From the NCBI RefSeq assembly GCF_037076455.1, contig NZ_AP028679.1:2123501-2187500 (forward strand): a stretch of DNA of 64,000 nucleotides, written 5' to 3'. Origin of the DNA: Desulfoferula mesophila (lineage in GTDB: Bacteria; Desulfobacterota; Desulfarculia; Desulfarculales; Desulfarculaceae). Shown one piece after another: positions 8,928 to 16,713 of the stretch. Each line of letters starts with the position of its first letter. Within the stretch, counting starts at the first letter, position 1. The translations under genes were made by a program, and so were the position numbers. The notes below the pieces were generated by a model, which did no database searches, had not been told where the DNA came from, and saw nothing but the letters and a program-made list of their open reading frames with translations.

Positions 8928-9515
8928 TTACTCCTTGGCCGGCTCCTCGGCTTCTTCCTCGGCGGGGGCTTCGGCCTCTTCGGTGGCCTCTACGGCCTCG
9001 GTCACGACCTCGGCCTCGGCCTTGGCTTCGGCCTTGGCATCGGCCTCGGCCTTGGCGGCGGCCGTCTCGGCGTCGGGAGCCACTTCCAATTCTATATCAA
9101 CCACCACCTGGGGGTGAAGCTTCACCGGCAAGGTGTAGGTGCCCAGCTTTTTGATGGGACCTTCCGCCATGATGATGCGGCGGCGGTCGATGTCAAAGCC
9201 CAGGGCGGCCAGGGCCTCGGCGATCTGCATGTTGGTCACCGAGCCGTAGAGCTTGCCGCCCTCGCCGGCGCGGGCTTCCACCTTGACCTGCACGCCGGCC
9301 AAGGTAGCGGCCTCGGCCTTGACCTTTTCGGCCTCGCGGGCCTGGCCGGCCTCGATGCGCTGGCGCTCGGCGGCCAGGGTCTTGATGTTCTTGTTGGTCG
9401 CCATCAGGGCCATGCCCTGGGGGATCAGGTAGTTGCGGCCGTAGCCGTTTTTGACCTGCACCACCTCGCCGGGATCGCCCAAACCCAGCACTTCCTGGGT
9501 AAGGATTATCTTCAT
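8928..9515 (-). CDS. rplI: 50S ribosomal protein L9 with acidic C-terminal tail
   Basis: A 195-residue protein. Residues 1-150 form a normal L9: N-terminal MKIILTQEVLGLGDPGEVV, the conserved NYLIPQGMA segment, the long helix and the C-terminal domain ending near VVVDIELEV. About 45 further residues are almost only Ala and Glu with a few Lys, Asp and Val, giving a strongly acidic, probably helical or disordered tail. The ATG at 9515 follows GGAGGA; an upstream in-frame start at 9572 lies inside the preceding gene and is unlikely. Confidence 0.95.
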   Translation of the reverse strand: MKIILTQEVLGLGDPGEVVQVKNGYGRNYLIPQGMALMATNKNIKTLAAERQRIEAGQAREAEKVKAEAATLAGVQVKVEARAGEGGKLYGSVTNMQIAEALAALGFDIDRRRIIMAEGPIKKLGTYTLPVKLHPQVVVDIELEVAPDAETAAAKAEADAKAEAKAEAEVVTEAVEATEEAEAPAEEEAEEPAKE

Positions 9516-9517
9516 TT

Positions 9518-10498
9518 CTATTCCTCCGACCCGGACGGCTTGGCTTGTCCTAGCCGTCTCAGATTTAACCACATATCAAAAAGCCCGGTGGCGGCCAACA
9601 AGCCGGCCACGTAAATTTCCAGAGCCACGGTCAAATACACCGCCGTCCTGAGCAGGATCGGCGCGTTCTTGCGGCGCAGCCAAAAGTCCACCACCGCCAG
9701 GCCCTGGAAGAAGTAGAGCACGCCCATGACCAGGACCAGGTTGGCCCCCAGCCAAAAAAGCCAGCCCTCGCCCAGGGCCATGAACCCCCCGCCCGCTATG
9801 AGCAGCCACACCAGGCGCTCGGGGGTGCGGTAGAGGTTCAGGGGCGCGCCGTCGGCCTGGGGGGACAGACGCCGACCGATGCGCCGCGCGGCCAGGAAAT
9901 TCAACCATGCCACCACCAACGACACGGCCGCCAGTATGCCCGGCGCCAACCTGAGGACAATCCGCCCCACGGCGGCCAGGCCCTCTTCCAACTGGCGCAA
10001 CGTCTCGGGCTCCAGGTCCATGGTGCGATACGCTTGCACCATCGCGGCCATCTCGCCTTGCCACTGGGTTTTCCACAGGGTCCAGGGGCCCACTTCGTAG
10101 GCCAGCGAACCCGCCAGAAGCACCAGCACCGAGGCGGCCATGGCCGCTGCGGCCGCCGAGCCCACCACCCAACTGGGCGACAGGCCCATAACCCCCAACT
10201 CGCCCAGGGCCGCGGCCATTACCAGGAAGTAGACCAGATAGTAGCTACCTCCAGGGGGACCGGCCGCCATGGACAGGGCCAGGGCGGCCACCGCGGCCAG
10301 GATCAGCGCCTTGCGTCCGGTCCCCTTGCCCCGCGCCAGATAGGCCAGCGCCAGGGGCAGGGGAGAGGCGAAGGTGATAACCGACCCGGCCAGGGGCAAC
10401 ATCCACGGCACCGTGAACAGCACCAACGCCACGGACGCGGCCGCCGCGGCGGGCAACCACTCACCGGGTAGAGCGCGGCTCATCAGCGCCGCCGGCAT
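9518..10498 (-). CDS. DUF2232-family membrane protein
   Basis: A 326-residue integral membrane protein with about eight hydrophobic segments and a short acidic tail. Its position between rpsR and rplI and its overall pattern match the DUF2232 (YybS-like) family, whose function is unknown. The track-length start is ATG 10498; ATG 10483 (MSRALPGEW) is an alternative, and neither has a strong Shine-Dalgarno sequence. The stop is two bases before the rplI ATG. Confidence 0.75.
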   Translation of the reverse strand: MPAALMSRALPGEWLPAAAAASVALVLFTVPWMLPLAGSVITFASPLPLALAYLARGKGTGRKALILAAVAALALSMAAGPPGGSYYLVYFLVMAAALGELGVMGLSPSWVVGSAAAAAMAASVLVLLAGSLAYEVGPWTLWKTQWQGEMAAMVQAYRTMDLEPETLRQLEEGLAAVGRIVLRLAPGILAAVSLVVAWLNFLAARRIGRRLSPQADGAPLNLYRTPERLVWLLIAGGGFMALGEGWLFWLGANLVLVMGVLYFFQGLAVVDFWLRRKNAPILLRTAVYLTVALEIYVAGLLAATGLFDMWLNLRRLGQAKPSGSEE

Positions 10499-10505
10499 AG
10501 GCCGG

Positions 10506-10748
10506 CTAGTTGCTCCCCTGGGCCGAGAAGGGCAACAGGGCGATGTGCCGGGCCCGCTTGATGGCCAGGGTCAGCTCGCGCTGATGCTTGGCGCAGCAAC
10601 CGCTGATGCGCCGGGGGATGATCTTGCCCCTCTCGGTGGTGTAGTAACGCAGGGTGCGCGGCTCTTTGTAGTCGATGGTGATGCTGGAGTCGGCGCAGAA
10701 GCGGCAGACCTTGCGGCGTCCGTATTTCCTTCTTTTGAGCGTAATCAT
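10506..10748 (-). CDS. rpsR: 30S ribosomal protein S18
   Basis: An 80-residue S18. The [25 protein letters not shown]-terminal region (with two cysteines), [17 protein letters not shown] and the C-terminal [14 protein letters not shown]-type segment are all present. It sits nine bases downstream of rpsF. The two cysteines and nearby CCAKH resemble a zinc-retaining form of S18. Confidence 0.97.
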   Translation of the reverse strand: MITLKRRKYGRRKVCRFCADSSITIDYKEPRTLRYYTTERGKIIPRRISGCCAKHQRELTLAIKRARHIALLPFSAQGSN

Positions 10749-10757
10749 GCCGTCCTC

Positions 10758-11240
10758 CTAATCGTCGTCGTCGCGACGCTTGCCGCGATCGTCGTCGTCA
10801 TCATCATCATCGTCATCGTCGTCGTCATCGTCGTCGTCGTCCCGGTCGGAGGGACGCGGCTCGTCGTCATCGTCCGGGCGGGCGCCGGTGGCTCCGGCGG
10901 CCTTGGCCGCTTCGGCCTCGGCCTTGCGCTGGGCCATGGCTTCTTCATCGAAGCTGTCGGCGATCTTGACCGTGAGGTAGCGGATCACCTGCTCGTCGAT
11001 TTTGAAGTTGCGCTCCATCTCCTCCACGGCCTCGCCGGTGGCGCCGTACTCCATGAGGACGAAGTAGCCCTTGGTCTGTTTCTTCACCATGTAGGCCAGC
11101 CGCCGGCGTCCCCAGTGGTCTTCCTTCACGATGAAAGCGCCGTCTTTTTCCAGAAGTCCGCGGAATTTCTCCACGCAGGCGGCGGTGTCCTCCTCGCTCA
11201 GCTCGGGATGGACAATAAAAATGGTCTCATAATGTCGCAT
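10758..11240 (-). CDS. rpsF: 30S ribosomal protein S6 with a long poly-aspartate tail
   Basis: A 160-residue protein against about 95-135 in most bacteria. Residues 1-98 are canonical S6 (RHYETIFIVHPELSE start, WGRRRLAYMVKKQTKGYFVLMEY, IDEQVIRYLTVK). An Ala/Glu-rich linker follows, then DDDD at 123-126, an uninterrupted run of 18 aspartates at residues 134-151, a short RGKRR and a final DDDD. The ATG at 11240 follows AGGAGG. It is the first gene of the rpsF-rpsR-DUF2232-rplI unit. The tail recalls the C-terminal glutamates that RimK adds to S6 in E. coli, but here the acidic tail is encoded in the gene. Confidence 0.96.
   Translation of the reverse strand: MRHYETIFIVHPELSEEDTAACVEKFRGLLEKDGAFIVKEDHWGRRRLAYMVKKQTKGYFVLMEYGATGEAVEEMERNFKIDEQVIRYLTVKIADSFDEEAMAQRKAEAEAAKAAGATGARPDDDDEPRPSDRDDDDDDDDDDDDDDDDDDRGKRRDDDD
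10788..10841 (-). repeat. Run of 18 aspartate codons in rpsF
   Basis: Eighteen consecutive GAY codons, 11 GAC and 7 GAT in irregular order. Mixed codons argue for selection on the protein rather than for a simple slipping trinucleotide tract. Confidence 0.95.
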
Positions 11241-11319
11241 AAGGCCTCCTCTCGGTCTAGACGTCCCCGGCCACGGCCTTTAGCGGTCGGAGAAAGGAGT
11301 GGGTTGGAAGGCTAATTGA

Positions 11320-11748
11320 CTACCACCCGTGGGCGGAATTGTCAAGGTCACCGGTGGATTTAAGTCGCTCCAGCAGCGCGCGGTCCGTGGAACACAAGGA
11401 GAGCTTGGCGGCCTCGTCCCCCGCCAGCCAGATCAGGGCCCGGTGTTCCAGGGCCTGCGGGCTCTGGCCGTTCAGGCGACAAGCGAAGGCGTGCAGGCGC
11501 AGGGGAAGCCCCTCGGGGGTCAAGCCCTCCTGGGTGAGCATAAGGGGCCCCACCTTGACGGTGACGGCCAGTTCCTCTTGCAACTCCCGGGTCAGGCACT
11601 CGGGCAGGCTCTCGCCCGGTTCGGCTTTGCCGCCGGGCAGCTCCCACAAACCGTTGGACGCCCGCTGGGCCAACAACAGCTTGCCTTGGCGCACGATGAC
11701 GGCGCAGGCCACTTCCAGGAAAGCCGGTTCGGACTGGAGCCCGGTCAT
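11320..11748 (-). CDS. Nudix (MutT-type) pyrophosphohydrolase
   Basis: A 142-residue protein. The Nudix box is GGKAEPGESLPECLTREL followed by QEELAV, matching Gx5Ex7REUxEExGU with Ala in place of the late Gly. LWELPGGK, typical of MutT/8-oxo-dGTP and related (d)NTP pyrophosphohydrolases, is present. Substrate not determinable; nucleotide-pool cleaning is the likely role. The ATG at 11748 overlaps the TGA of the upstream TPR gene (ATGA), so translation is probably coupled. Confidence 0.88.
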   Translation of the reverse strand: MTGLQSEPAFLEVACAVIVRQGKLLLAQRASNGLWELPGGKAEPGESLPECLTRELQEELAVTVKVGPLMLTQEGLTPEGLPLRLHAFACRLNGQSPQALEHRALIWLAGDEAAKLSLCSTDRALLERLKSTGDLDNSAHGW

Positions 11749-13532
11749 GGCTTGGCCGGGGCCGGGTTGGTACGGCGCAGTTGGCGGGTGCGCGCGCTCA
11801 GGTAGCGCTCCTCGGCCTGGGGAAAGGCGGGGTCGGCGTCCAGGATGGCCTCGTAAAGCTCCAGGGCCTCGGCGTCGCGGTCCTCGGCCTCCAGGAGCCC
11901 GGCCAGCTGAAACTTGAGCTTGAGGTCCTTGGGCTCCAGCTTTACCGCCTGGTCCAGGGCCTTGACGGCCGCTTGGGGATCCTTGGCATCCAGGGCCAGG
12001 GCGGCTTTCAGCGTATATAGCCTCACGCTGTCCGGGTTTTGGGCCAGGACCTTATTGAGCAGGGTGGCGGCCAGGTCGGGCTTGCTCTCGGCCGTCTGAT
12101 CCAATACCGCGATCCACAGGTCGAGATCGTGAGGCTTTTGCTCCAAGAGCCGGCCCGCTAGTTCCATGGCCTGGTCCCAGCGTTGCAACGACAAGAGCAG
12201 CCTCAGCTTCACCTCCCGCACGTCCGCGTCATCGGGGCGGGCCTTTTCCACCGTGGCCAGTAACTCCAGGGCCTCCTCTGGCTTGCCCTCCTCCATGGCC
12301 AACACCGCCAGGTTATAGGCCAGGTCCGGGTCGTCGGGTTGCAGCTTTCGCAGGCGCTGGTAGACCCCGGCCAGGGCTGGGCGGTCGCCGATCTGTTCGT
12401 AGAGCTGGGCCAGGTTCAAAAGCGGGGTGGGGCTCAGGGGGTCCAGGGCGGCCACCTTTTCCATTTCCACCGCGGCCTTGGCCGGCTTGCCCTCGGCCAG
12501 GTAGACCTGGCTAAGGCGCAAGTGCAGGTTGGCATCACGGGGCGAAAGGGCGGCGGCCCGCTCCAGGGCCCGCAAGGCGCCGGCCTGGTCCCCGGCGCCG
12601 CCGCGCAGGCGGGCCAATTGCTGCCAGAGGGCCGGTCGCGCGGGGTCCAGGACCACGGCACGTTCCAGACTGGCCAGGGCTCGATCAGCCTGCCCGGCGC
12701 TTTCCTGGGCCTTGGCCAGGCGGGCCAGGGTCTGGGCCCGCTCCGCCGCGTTTTGCAGGCTGGAGAGCCTCTCCAAAAGCACGGCCGCCTCTTCCCAACG
12801 CTCAAGCTGCTCGTAGAGTAGGGCCAGGCGTCCCAGGAGTTGGGCGTCGCCGGGGCGCAGGGCGGCCAGCTTGCTCAGGGCGGCCACGGCCTCTTCCCTC
12901 TGCCCGGCGGCCAGATATAAATCGGCCAGACGCTCCATCCAGCGGGGGTCCTTCTGACTGCGGCCGTGGCTGGACAGCAGCTCCGCCGCCAAGCCATATT
13001 GGCCGTTTTCGGCGTAAAGGTCGGCCAAGCGCTCTATCATCAGGTCGTCGTCGGGGCTGAGGGCCAGGGCCTTTTCGGTGTAGGCGATTTTTTTGCCTAG
13101 ATCCTGGGTCTGGGCGGCGCGGCGCAGCCAGTCGATGGGCAGAAGACGCACCAATAGGCTGACTGAGCCGATCTTGCGCCCGCTTTTGAGCACCTCCAAC
13201 TCCAGGCTGTCGGTGGTGTAGAGCCGGGGGCCCAGGACGTTGGTCAGGGTGTGGTAGTGGTTGAGGTTGAGTTCGGGAAAATCGGCCAGGCGAAAACTGA
13301 GGCCATAATCCAGCCAGGCGTCGCTTTTGGCCCCCAGCACCCGGAAGGGGGCGTCCGGGTGCACCGTGGCCACGCCGCCCGCCCGCACCGTGACCGCCAG
13401 GCCGCCGATGGAAAGTTCCACCGACAACAGCCGGGGGCCGGTCTCCTGGGCGGACGCAGGGGCGGAGGCCAGGCTGAACCAGGCCGCCAAAAGCAGCAGA
13501 ACCAACAGGAATGAGCGGGTCGGAGAGCGCAT
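11745..13532 (-). CDS. Exported multi-TPR protein
   Basis: A 595-residue protein. The signal peptide (MRSPTRSFLLVLLLLAAW, likely cleavage after ASA) is followed by a beta-rich N-terminal region of about 120 residues and then at least twelve tetratricopeptide repeats with the usual pattern of A/G-x3-Y and P-D-D spacing. TPR arrays are protein-protein scaffolds, so this one is presumably periplasmic or attached to the outer membrane. The ATG at 13532 has GGAGG ten bases upstream; the longer in-frame reading to 13706 would run into mtaB and has no signal peptide. The partner is unknown. Confidence 0.85.
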   Translation of the reverse strand: MRSPTRSFLLVLLLLAAWFSLASAPASAQETGPRLLSVELSIGGLAVTVRAGGVATVHPDAPFRVLGAKSDAWLDYGLSFRLADFPELNLNHYHTLTNVLGPRLYTTDSLELEVLKSGRKIGSVSLLVRLLPIDWLRRAAQTQDLGKKIAYTEKALALSPDDDLMIERLADLYAENGQYGLAAELLSSHGRSQKDPRWMERLADLYLAAGQREEAVAALSKLAALRPGDAQLLGRLALLYEQLERWEEAAVLLERLSSLQNAAERAQTLARLAKAQESAGQADRALASLERAVVLDPARPALWQQLARLRGGAGDQAGALRALERAAALSPRDANLHLRLSQVYLAEGKPAKAAVEMEKVAALDPLSPTPLLNLAQLYEQIGDRPALAGVYQRLRKLQPDDPDLAYNLAVLAMEEGKPEEALELLATVEKARPDDADVREVKLRLLLSLQRWDQAMELAGRLLEQKPHDLDLWIAVLDQTAESKPDLAATLLNKVLAQNPDSVRLYTLKAALALDAKDPQAAVKALDQAVKLEPKDLKLKFQLAGLLEAEDRDAEALELYEAILDADPAFPQAEERYLSARTRQLRRTNPAPAKP

Positions 13533-13597
13533 GTTCAGGCCGCCTCCCGGGCGAGCGTAACTTACCGCTCCAACTTTACAAGAGCCCGTGAGGCAAG

Positions 13598-14872
13598 TCA
13601 AAAGGCACCGACCAGCAAAGGTTGGCCGTCCAGCTCCTCGCAACCCGTGATGTTTACGCGCAGCCTGTTTCCAGCCGGCGTCTCTTTGGCCAGGCGCACC
13701 AGGCAATAATTGGCCCCGCGCCCCAGGCCGGAGCCTTCCACGATCACTTCCTGGGAGCTTCCCACCTGGGCCTGGTAATAGGCCCGCTTCTTGGCCAGGC
13801 CTAGTTCGCGCAAGACTGCGGCGCGCTCTTTGCTCACCTCGGGGGCGGGGTGGTCGGCCATGTCCGCCGCCCTGGTGCCGGGGCGGGAGGAATAGGGGAA
13901 CACGTGCAGATAGCTGATGGGCAGGCCGGCCAGCAGGCCGCGGGTTTGCTCAAAGTCCTGGTCGCTCTCACCGGGCAGGCCCACCAACACGTCTGCCCCC
14001 AGGCACAGACCGGGCAGGGCCGCCGCCGCCACGCGCACCGTGCGGGCGTAATCCTCGGGGCCGTAGGGGCGGCCCATCTGCTTGAGCAGGCGGGCGCTGC
14101 CGGTCTGCAAGGGCAAATGGAAGTGGGGAACCAGCCGGGGTTCGGCCGCGGCCAGCTCGATGATCTCCGGGGTCAGCTCCTCGGACTCCAACGACGACAG
14201 GCGCAGGCGCGGGGCCGGGTGGGCGGCCAAGAGGGCCCTGAGCAGCTCGGCCAGCTCCTGGCGGGGGGTGAAGTCCCAGCCCCAGCGCCCCAGGTGGATG
14301 CCGGTGAGCACCACCTCGGCCGTCCCGCTGCGGCCCAACTCGGCAAAGGCCCCGGCGGCCTGGTCCAGGGGCAGGCTGCGCGAGCGGCCCCGGGTGCTGG
14401 GCACGATGCAATAGGCGCAGTGGGCGTTGCAGCCGTCCTGCACCTTCAACAGGCCCCGGGTGCGCTCCGGGCCGGGGGCCTGCGCCCCGGGGCAAAAGCC
14501 GCCGGCGTCCGGGGCGGGGAGGGCGGTTGCCTGATCCAGAGAAGAGCCAGACAAGGCCTCCGCCCCCTGGGCCAGGGCGGCCCGCCCCAACACCTCGCAC
14601 CCCGCCTGGCTGTAGGCCTGGGGCTCGGCCTGCACGTCGCAGCCGGTGACCACCACCCGAGCGCCCGGATGGGCCCGGCGCAGCCGCCGGGCCATCTGGC
14701 GCGATTGGCGGGCGGCCACTCCGGTGACCGAGCAGGTGAACAGCAGGGCCAGATCCACCGCTTGGCCATCTCCGGCCGCCAGCCAACCTCGCTCGCGCAT
14801 TTGCCCGGCCAGGTGGGCGGCCTCGGCCTGGTTTACCTTGCAGCCCAGGCTGGCCACCGTGTAGCGCTTCAC
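13598..14872 (-). CDS. mtaB: tRNA t6A37 methylthiotransferase (MtaB-type)
   Basis: A 424-residue radical SAM methylthiotransferase. The N-terminal auxiliary cluster cysteines are C11, C47 and C78; the radical SAM motif C148-x3-C152-x2-C155 lies in CNAHCAYC. Further blocks are VVLTGIHLGRWG, HFHLPLQTGS and YLHVFPYSSRPGT, and the C-terminal part resembles a TRAM-like RNA-binding domain. MtaB converts t6A37 to ms2t6A37 in tRNAs reading ANN codons. It lies between the aminotransferase and TPR genes on the same strand. Confidence 0.92.
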   Translation of the reverse strand: MKRYTVASLGCKVNQAEAAHLAGQMRERGWLAAGDGQAVDLALLFTCSVTGVAARQSRQMARRLRRAHPGARVVVTGCDVQAEPQAYSQAGCEVLGRAALAQGAEALSGSSLDQATALPAPDAGGFCPGAQAPGPERTRGLLKVQDGCNAHCAYCIVPSTRGRSRSLPLDQAAGAFAELGRSGTAEVVLTGIHLGRWGWDFTPRQELAELLRALLAAHPAPRLRLSSLESEELTPEIIELAAAEPRLVPHFHLPLQTGSARLLKQMGRPYGPEDYARTVRVAAAALPGLCLGADVLVGLPGESDQDFEQTRGLLAGLPISYLHVFPYSSRPGTRAADMADHPAPEVSKERAAVLRELGLAKKRAYYQAQVGSSQEVIVEGSGLGRGANYCLVRLAKETPAGNRLRVNITGCEELDGQPLLVGAF

Positions 14873-14893
14873 CGGCCTCGCCCCGCTCCCGTT

Positions 14894-16075
14894 CTACTTG
14901 GCCGCGGCCTTGGCCTTCTTGAAGGCTTCCAGCGAGTTGATGATGGTGGCGTCGTCGCAGCAATAGGCGATGCGGCAGTAGCCGGGGCCCATGAAGCCAG
15001 AGCCGGGCACCAGCAAGAGGTTCTGCTCGATGGCCAGCTTGCAGAAAGCCACGTCGTCGGGAATGGGGGCCTTGGGGAAGACGTAGAAGGCGCCGCCGGG
15101 GCGCACGTATTCGTAGCCCGCCTCGTCCAGCACTCCCAGGATCAACTCCCGCTTGCGGGCGTACTCGGCCACCTCGGCCGCGTCGTCCAACAGCTCGGCC
15201 ACGGCCAGCTGCATGATGCCCGGCGCGTTGACGTAGCCCAGGATGCGGTTGGCCAGGGTCATGCCGCCGATCAGCATGCCCTTGTCGGCTATCTGGGGGT
15301 GCACCGCCGCGTAGCCGATGCGCTGGCCCGGCAGGGACAGGTTCTTGCTGAAGGAGGTGACCACGATGCTGTTGGGATAAGCCGCGAATATCGACGGCAC
15401 GTGCAGGCCATCGAAAACGATCTGGCGGTAGGGTTCGTCGCTGATCAGGTAGATGGCCTTGCCCAGTTGCTTGCTCTTCTCGGTGAGCATGGCCGCCAGG
15501 GCGTCCACCGATTCCTGGGTGTAGACCGCGCCGGTGGGGTTGTTGGGGTTGTTGATCAACACGGCGCAGGTCTTTTCGCTGATGGCGTAGGCCATGGCCG
15601 CGATGTCCAACTCAAAGGTGTCTGTGGTGGGCACCCGCTTGACGCTGCCGCCGTGGTTGTCCAGGTAGAAGTCGTACTCCACGAAGTAGGGGGTGGGCAC
15701 CACCACCTCGGCTCCGGGGTCCACGATGGCCTTGAGCACGATGTTGAGGGCGCCGGCCGCGCCCACGGTCATGATGATCTCGTTCTCGCTGAAGCCGGGG
15801 CCGTGCTCCCGGCTCAGGTAGTCGGCCACCTTGGCCCGCACCTGGGGGTAGCCCGCGTTGGGCATGTAGGCGTGCCGCCCCGGAGTGCGGTCGGCGGCCA
15901 GGCGGGCCACCACCTCAAAGAACTTCTCCGGCGGCTCGATGTTGGGGTTGCCCAAGGAAAAGTCGAAGACGTTTTCAGCGCCCTTTTCGGCCTTCAGCTT
16001 GGCCCCGGCCTCGAACATGGCTCGTATCCAACTGGAGCGTTCTATGAATTCAGCTATTTTGTGAGCTACCGGCAT
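14894..16075 (-). CDS. PLP-dependent class I aminotransferase (aspartate aminotransferase-like)
   Basis: A 393-residue fold-type I aminotransferase. Visible are FSLGNPNIEPP at the N-terminus, GAAGALN of the PLP phosphate site, NNPNNPTG, ISDEPYRQIVFDG, the Schiff-base lysine in SFSKNLSLPGQRIGY and a late R in CRIAYC that would hold the carboxylate. The substrate cannot be fixed; aspartate or an aromatic amino acid is plausible. The start ATG follows GGAGG. A strong terminator lies about 26 bases before the start, so expression must come from readthrough, attenuation or an unseen promoter. Confidence 0.9.
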   Translation of the reverse strand: MPVAHKIAEFIERSSWIRAMFEAGAKLKAEKGAENVFDFSLGNPNIEPPEKFFEVVARLAADRTPGRHAYMPNAGYPQVRAKVADYLSREHGPGFSENEIIMTVGAAGALNIVLKAIVDPGAEVVVPTPYFVEYDFYLDNHGGSVKRVPTTDTFELDIAAMAYAISEKTCAVLINNPNNPTGAVYTQESVDALAAMLTEKSKQLGKAIYLISDEPYRQIVFDGLHVPSIFAAYPNSIVVTSFSKNLSLPGQRIGYAAVHPQIADKGMLIGGMTLANRILGYVNAPGIMQLAVAELLDDAAEVAEYARKRELILGVLDEAGYEYVRPGGAFYVFPKAPIPDDVAFCKLAIEQNLLLVPGSGFMGPGYCRIAYCCDDATIINSLEAFKKAKAAAK

Positions 16076-16100
16076 GGAAAACCTCCCTGGGTGGGAAACT

Positions 16101-16130
16101 AAAAAAGCCGCGGGCCCTGGGGCCCGCGGC
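16101..16130 (-). terminator. Intrinsic terminator just upstream of the aminotransferase
   Basis: On the minus strand the perfect stem GCCGCGGGCC / GGCCCGCGGC is followed by six T. It ends transcription arriving from the promoter at 16254-16282 before the aminotransferase start at 16075. Confidence 0.85.
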
Positions 16131-16247
16131 TGCTACTGGCTTGATTGCTTAAGGCGTCAGTATGCCTCCACGGACCCGTGCGCTGGCGGATAATAATACC
16201 CCATAAATCGGGTCTCGCGGAAAATCACACTGGCCTCCAACGCTTAT
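16101..16247 (-). ncRNA. Candidate structured small RNA or attenuator leader
   Basis: The promoter at 16254-16282 predicts a start near 16247 and the terminator gives an end near 16101, an RNA of about 147 bases with no convincing ORF. The RNA folds by eye into a rod: GGCCAGTGTG pairs with CATACTGACGCC, an internal bubble follows (about 11 and 8 bases), then GACCCG pairs with CGGGTC, with a small inner hairpin GGGTA-TTAT-TATCC. A stem, bubble, stem rod recalls 6S RNA, but this one is shorter than usual. It could instead be an attenuator or riboswitch leader for the aminotransferase. Confidence 0.5.
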
Positions 16248-16253
16248 GGCCAC

Positions 16254-16282
16254 AAGTTACCACCCAGCCCCGGCGGGGTCAA
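16254..16282 (-). promoter_or_regulatory. Sigma-70-type promoter for the candidate RNA
   Basis: TTGACC, a 17-base spacer and TAACTT on the minus strand. It drives the region 16247-16101. Confidence 0.6.
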
Positions 16283-16294
16283 TACCCCCGCCGG
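16270..16294. promoter_or_regulatory. Inverted repeat overlapping the -35 element
   Basis: Perfect 9-base arms CCGGCGGGG and CCCCGCCGG with a seven-base gap. There is no T-run, so an operator is more likely than a terminator, although it also lies downstream of the gene ending at 16336. Confidence 0.5.
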
Positions 16295-16335
16295 TCACTG
16301 TTGCCCAAGGGAAACCCGGCGGAGATATAGGGCGC

Positions 16336-16626
16336 CTATTCGTGGGTAATGGGTGGGCCCATCTCCTTGAAGCTGAAATTGTAGAAGACGTTGTGCCCGT
16401 TGTAGTCCAAAACCCGCAGGTCGTCTTCCTGCTTCACGTCGTTGACGATGGCCTGGAATTGCCCGCCGTACTTCTTCTGCACCAATTCCAGGCTCAACCC
16501 GTAGGCGATGAACTTCATGATGCCTTTGCGGGCCAGCTTTTCCACGAATTGCTCATCATCGAATGAGCCGTAGGTCGTCAGCACCAGAATGGGGCCGGTT
16601 CCGGTGAAGATGATTCCCGCCTTCAT
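16336..16626 (-). CDS. Small protein of unknown function
   Basis: A 96-residue soluble protein with no signal peptide or membrane segment. It begins MKAGIIFTGTGPILVLTTYG and has an alternating beta/alpha pattern with a Lys/Asp-rich middle. I do not recognise the family. The ATG at 16626 has a strong GGAGG Shine-Dalgarno sequence eight bases upstream, and codon usage fits the neighbours, so it is probably a real gene. It stands alone between the candidate RNA and an exported protein gene. Confidence 0.75.
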   Translation of the reverse strand: MKAGIIFTGTGPILVLTTYGSFDDEQFVEKLARKGIMKFIAYGLSLELVQKKYGGQFQAIVNDVKQEDDLRVLDYNGHNVFYNFSFKEMGPPITHE

Positions 16627-16713
16627 GACTCACCTCCAGGTAAAAGTGGCCGTCTGTGGCCTTAGCCCGCCTATTATCATAGTGATACGCTAGTGGCGGC
16701 CCTGTCAACGGGC

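Noticed and set aside
10788-10841. Trinucleotide repeat as a phase-variation tract
   Set aside because: Codons are mixed GAC and GAT in irregular order, so it is not a uniform slipping repeat, and three-base changes would not shift the frame.
10780-10980. Serine-run ORF on the plus strand
   Set aside because: It is the reverse reading of the aspartate codons of rpsF.
13850-16102. 750-codon open frame on the plus strand
   Set aside because: It is antisense to mtaB and the aminotransferase, both with clear family motifs; long antisense frames are common at high GC.
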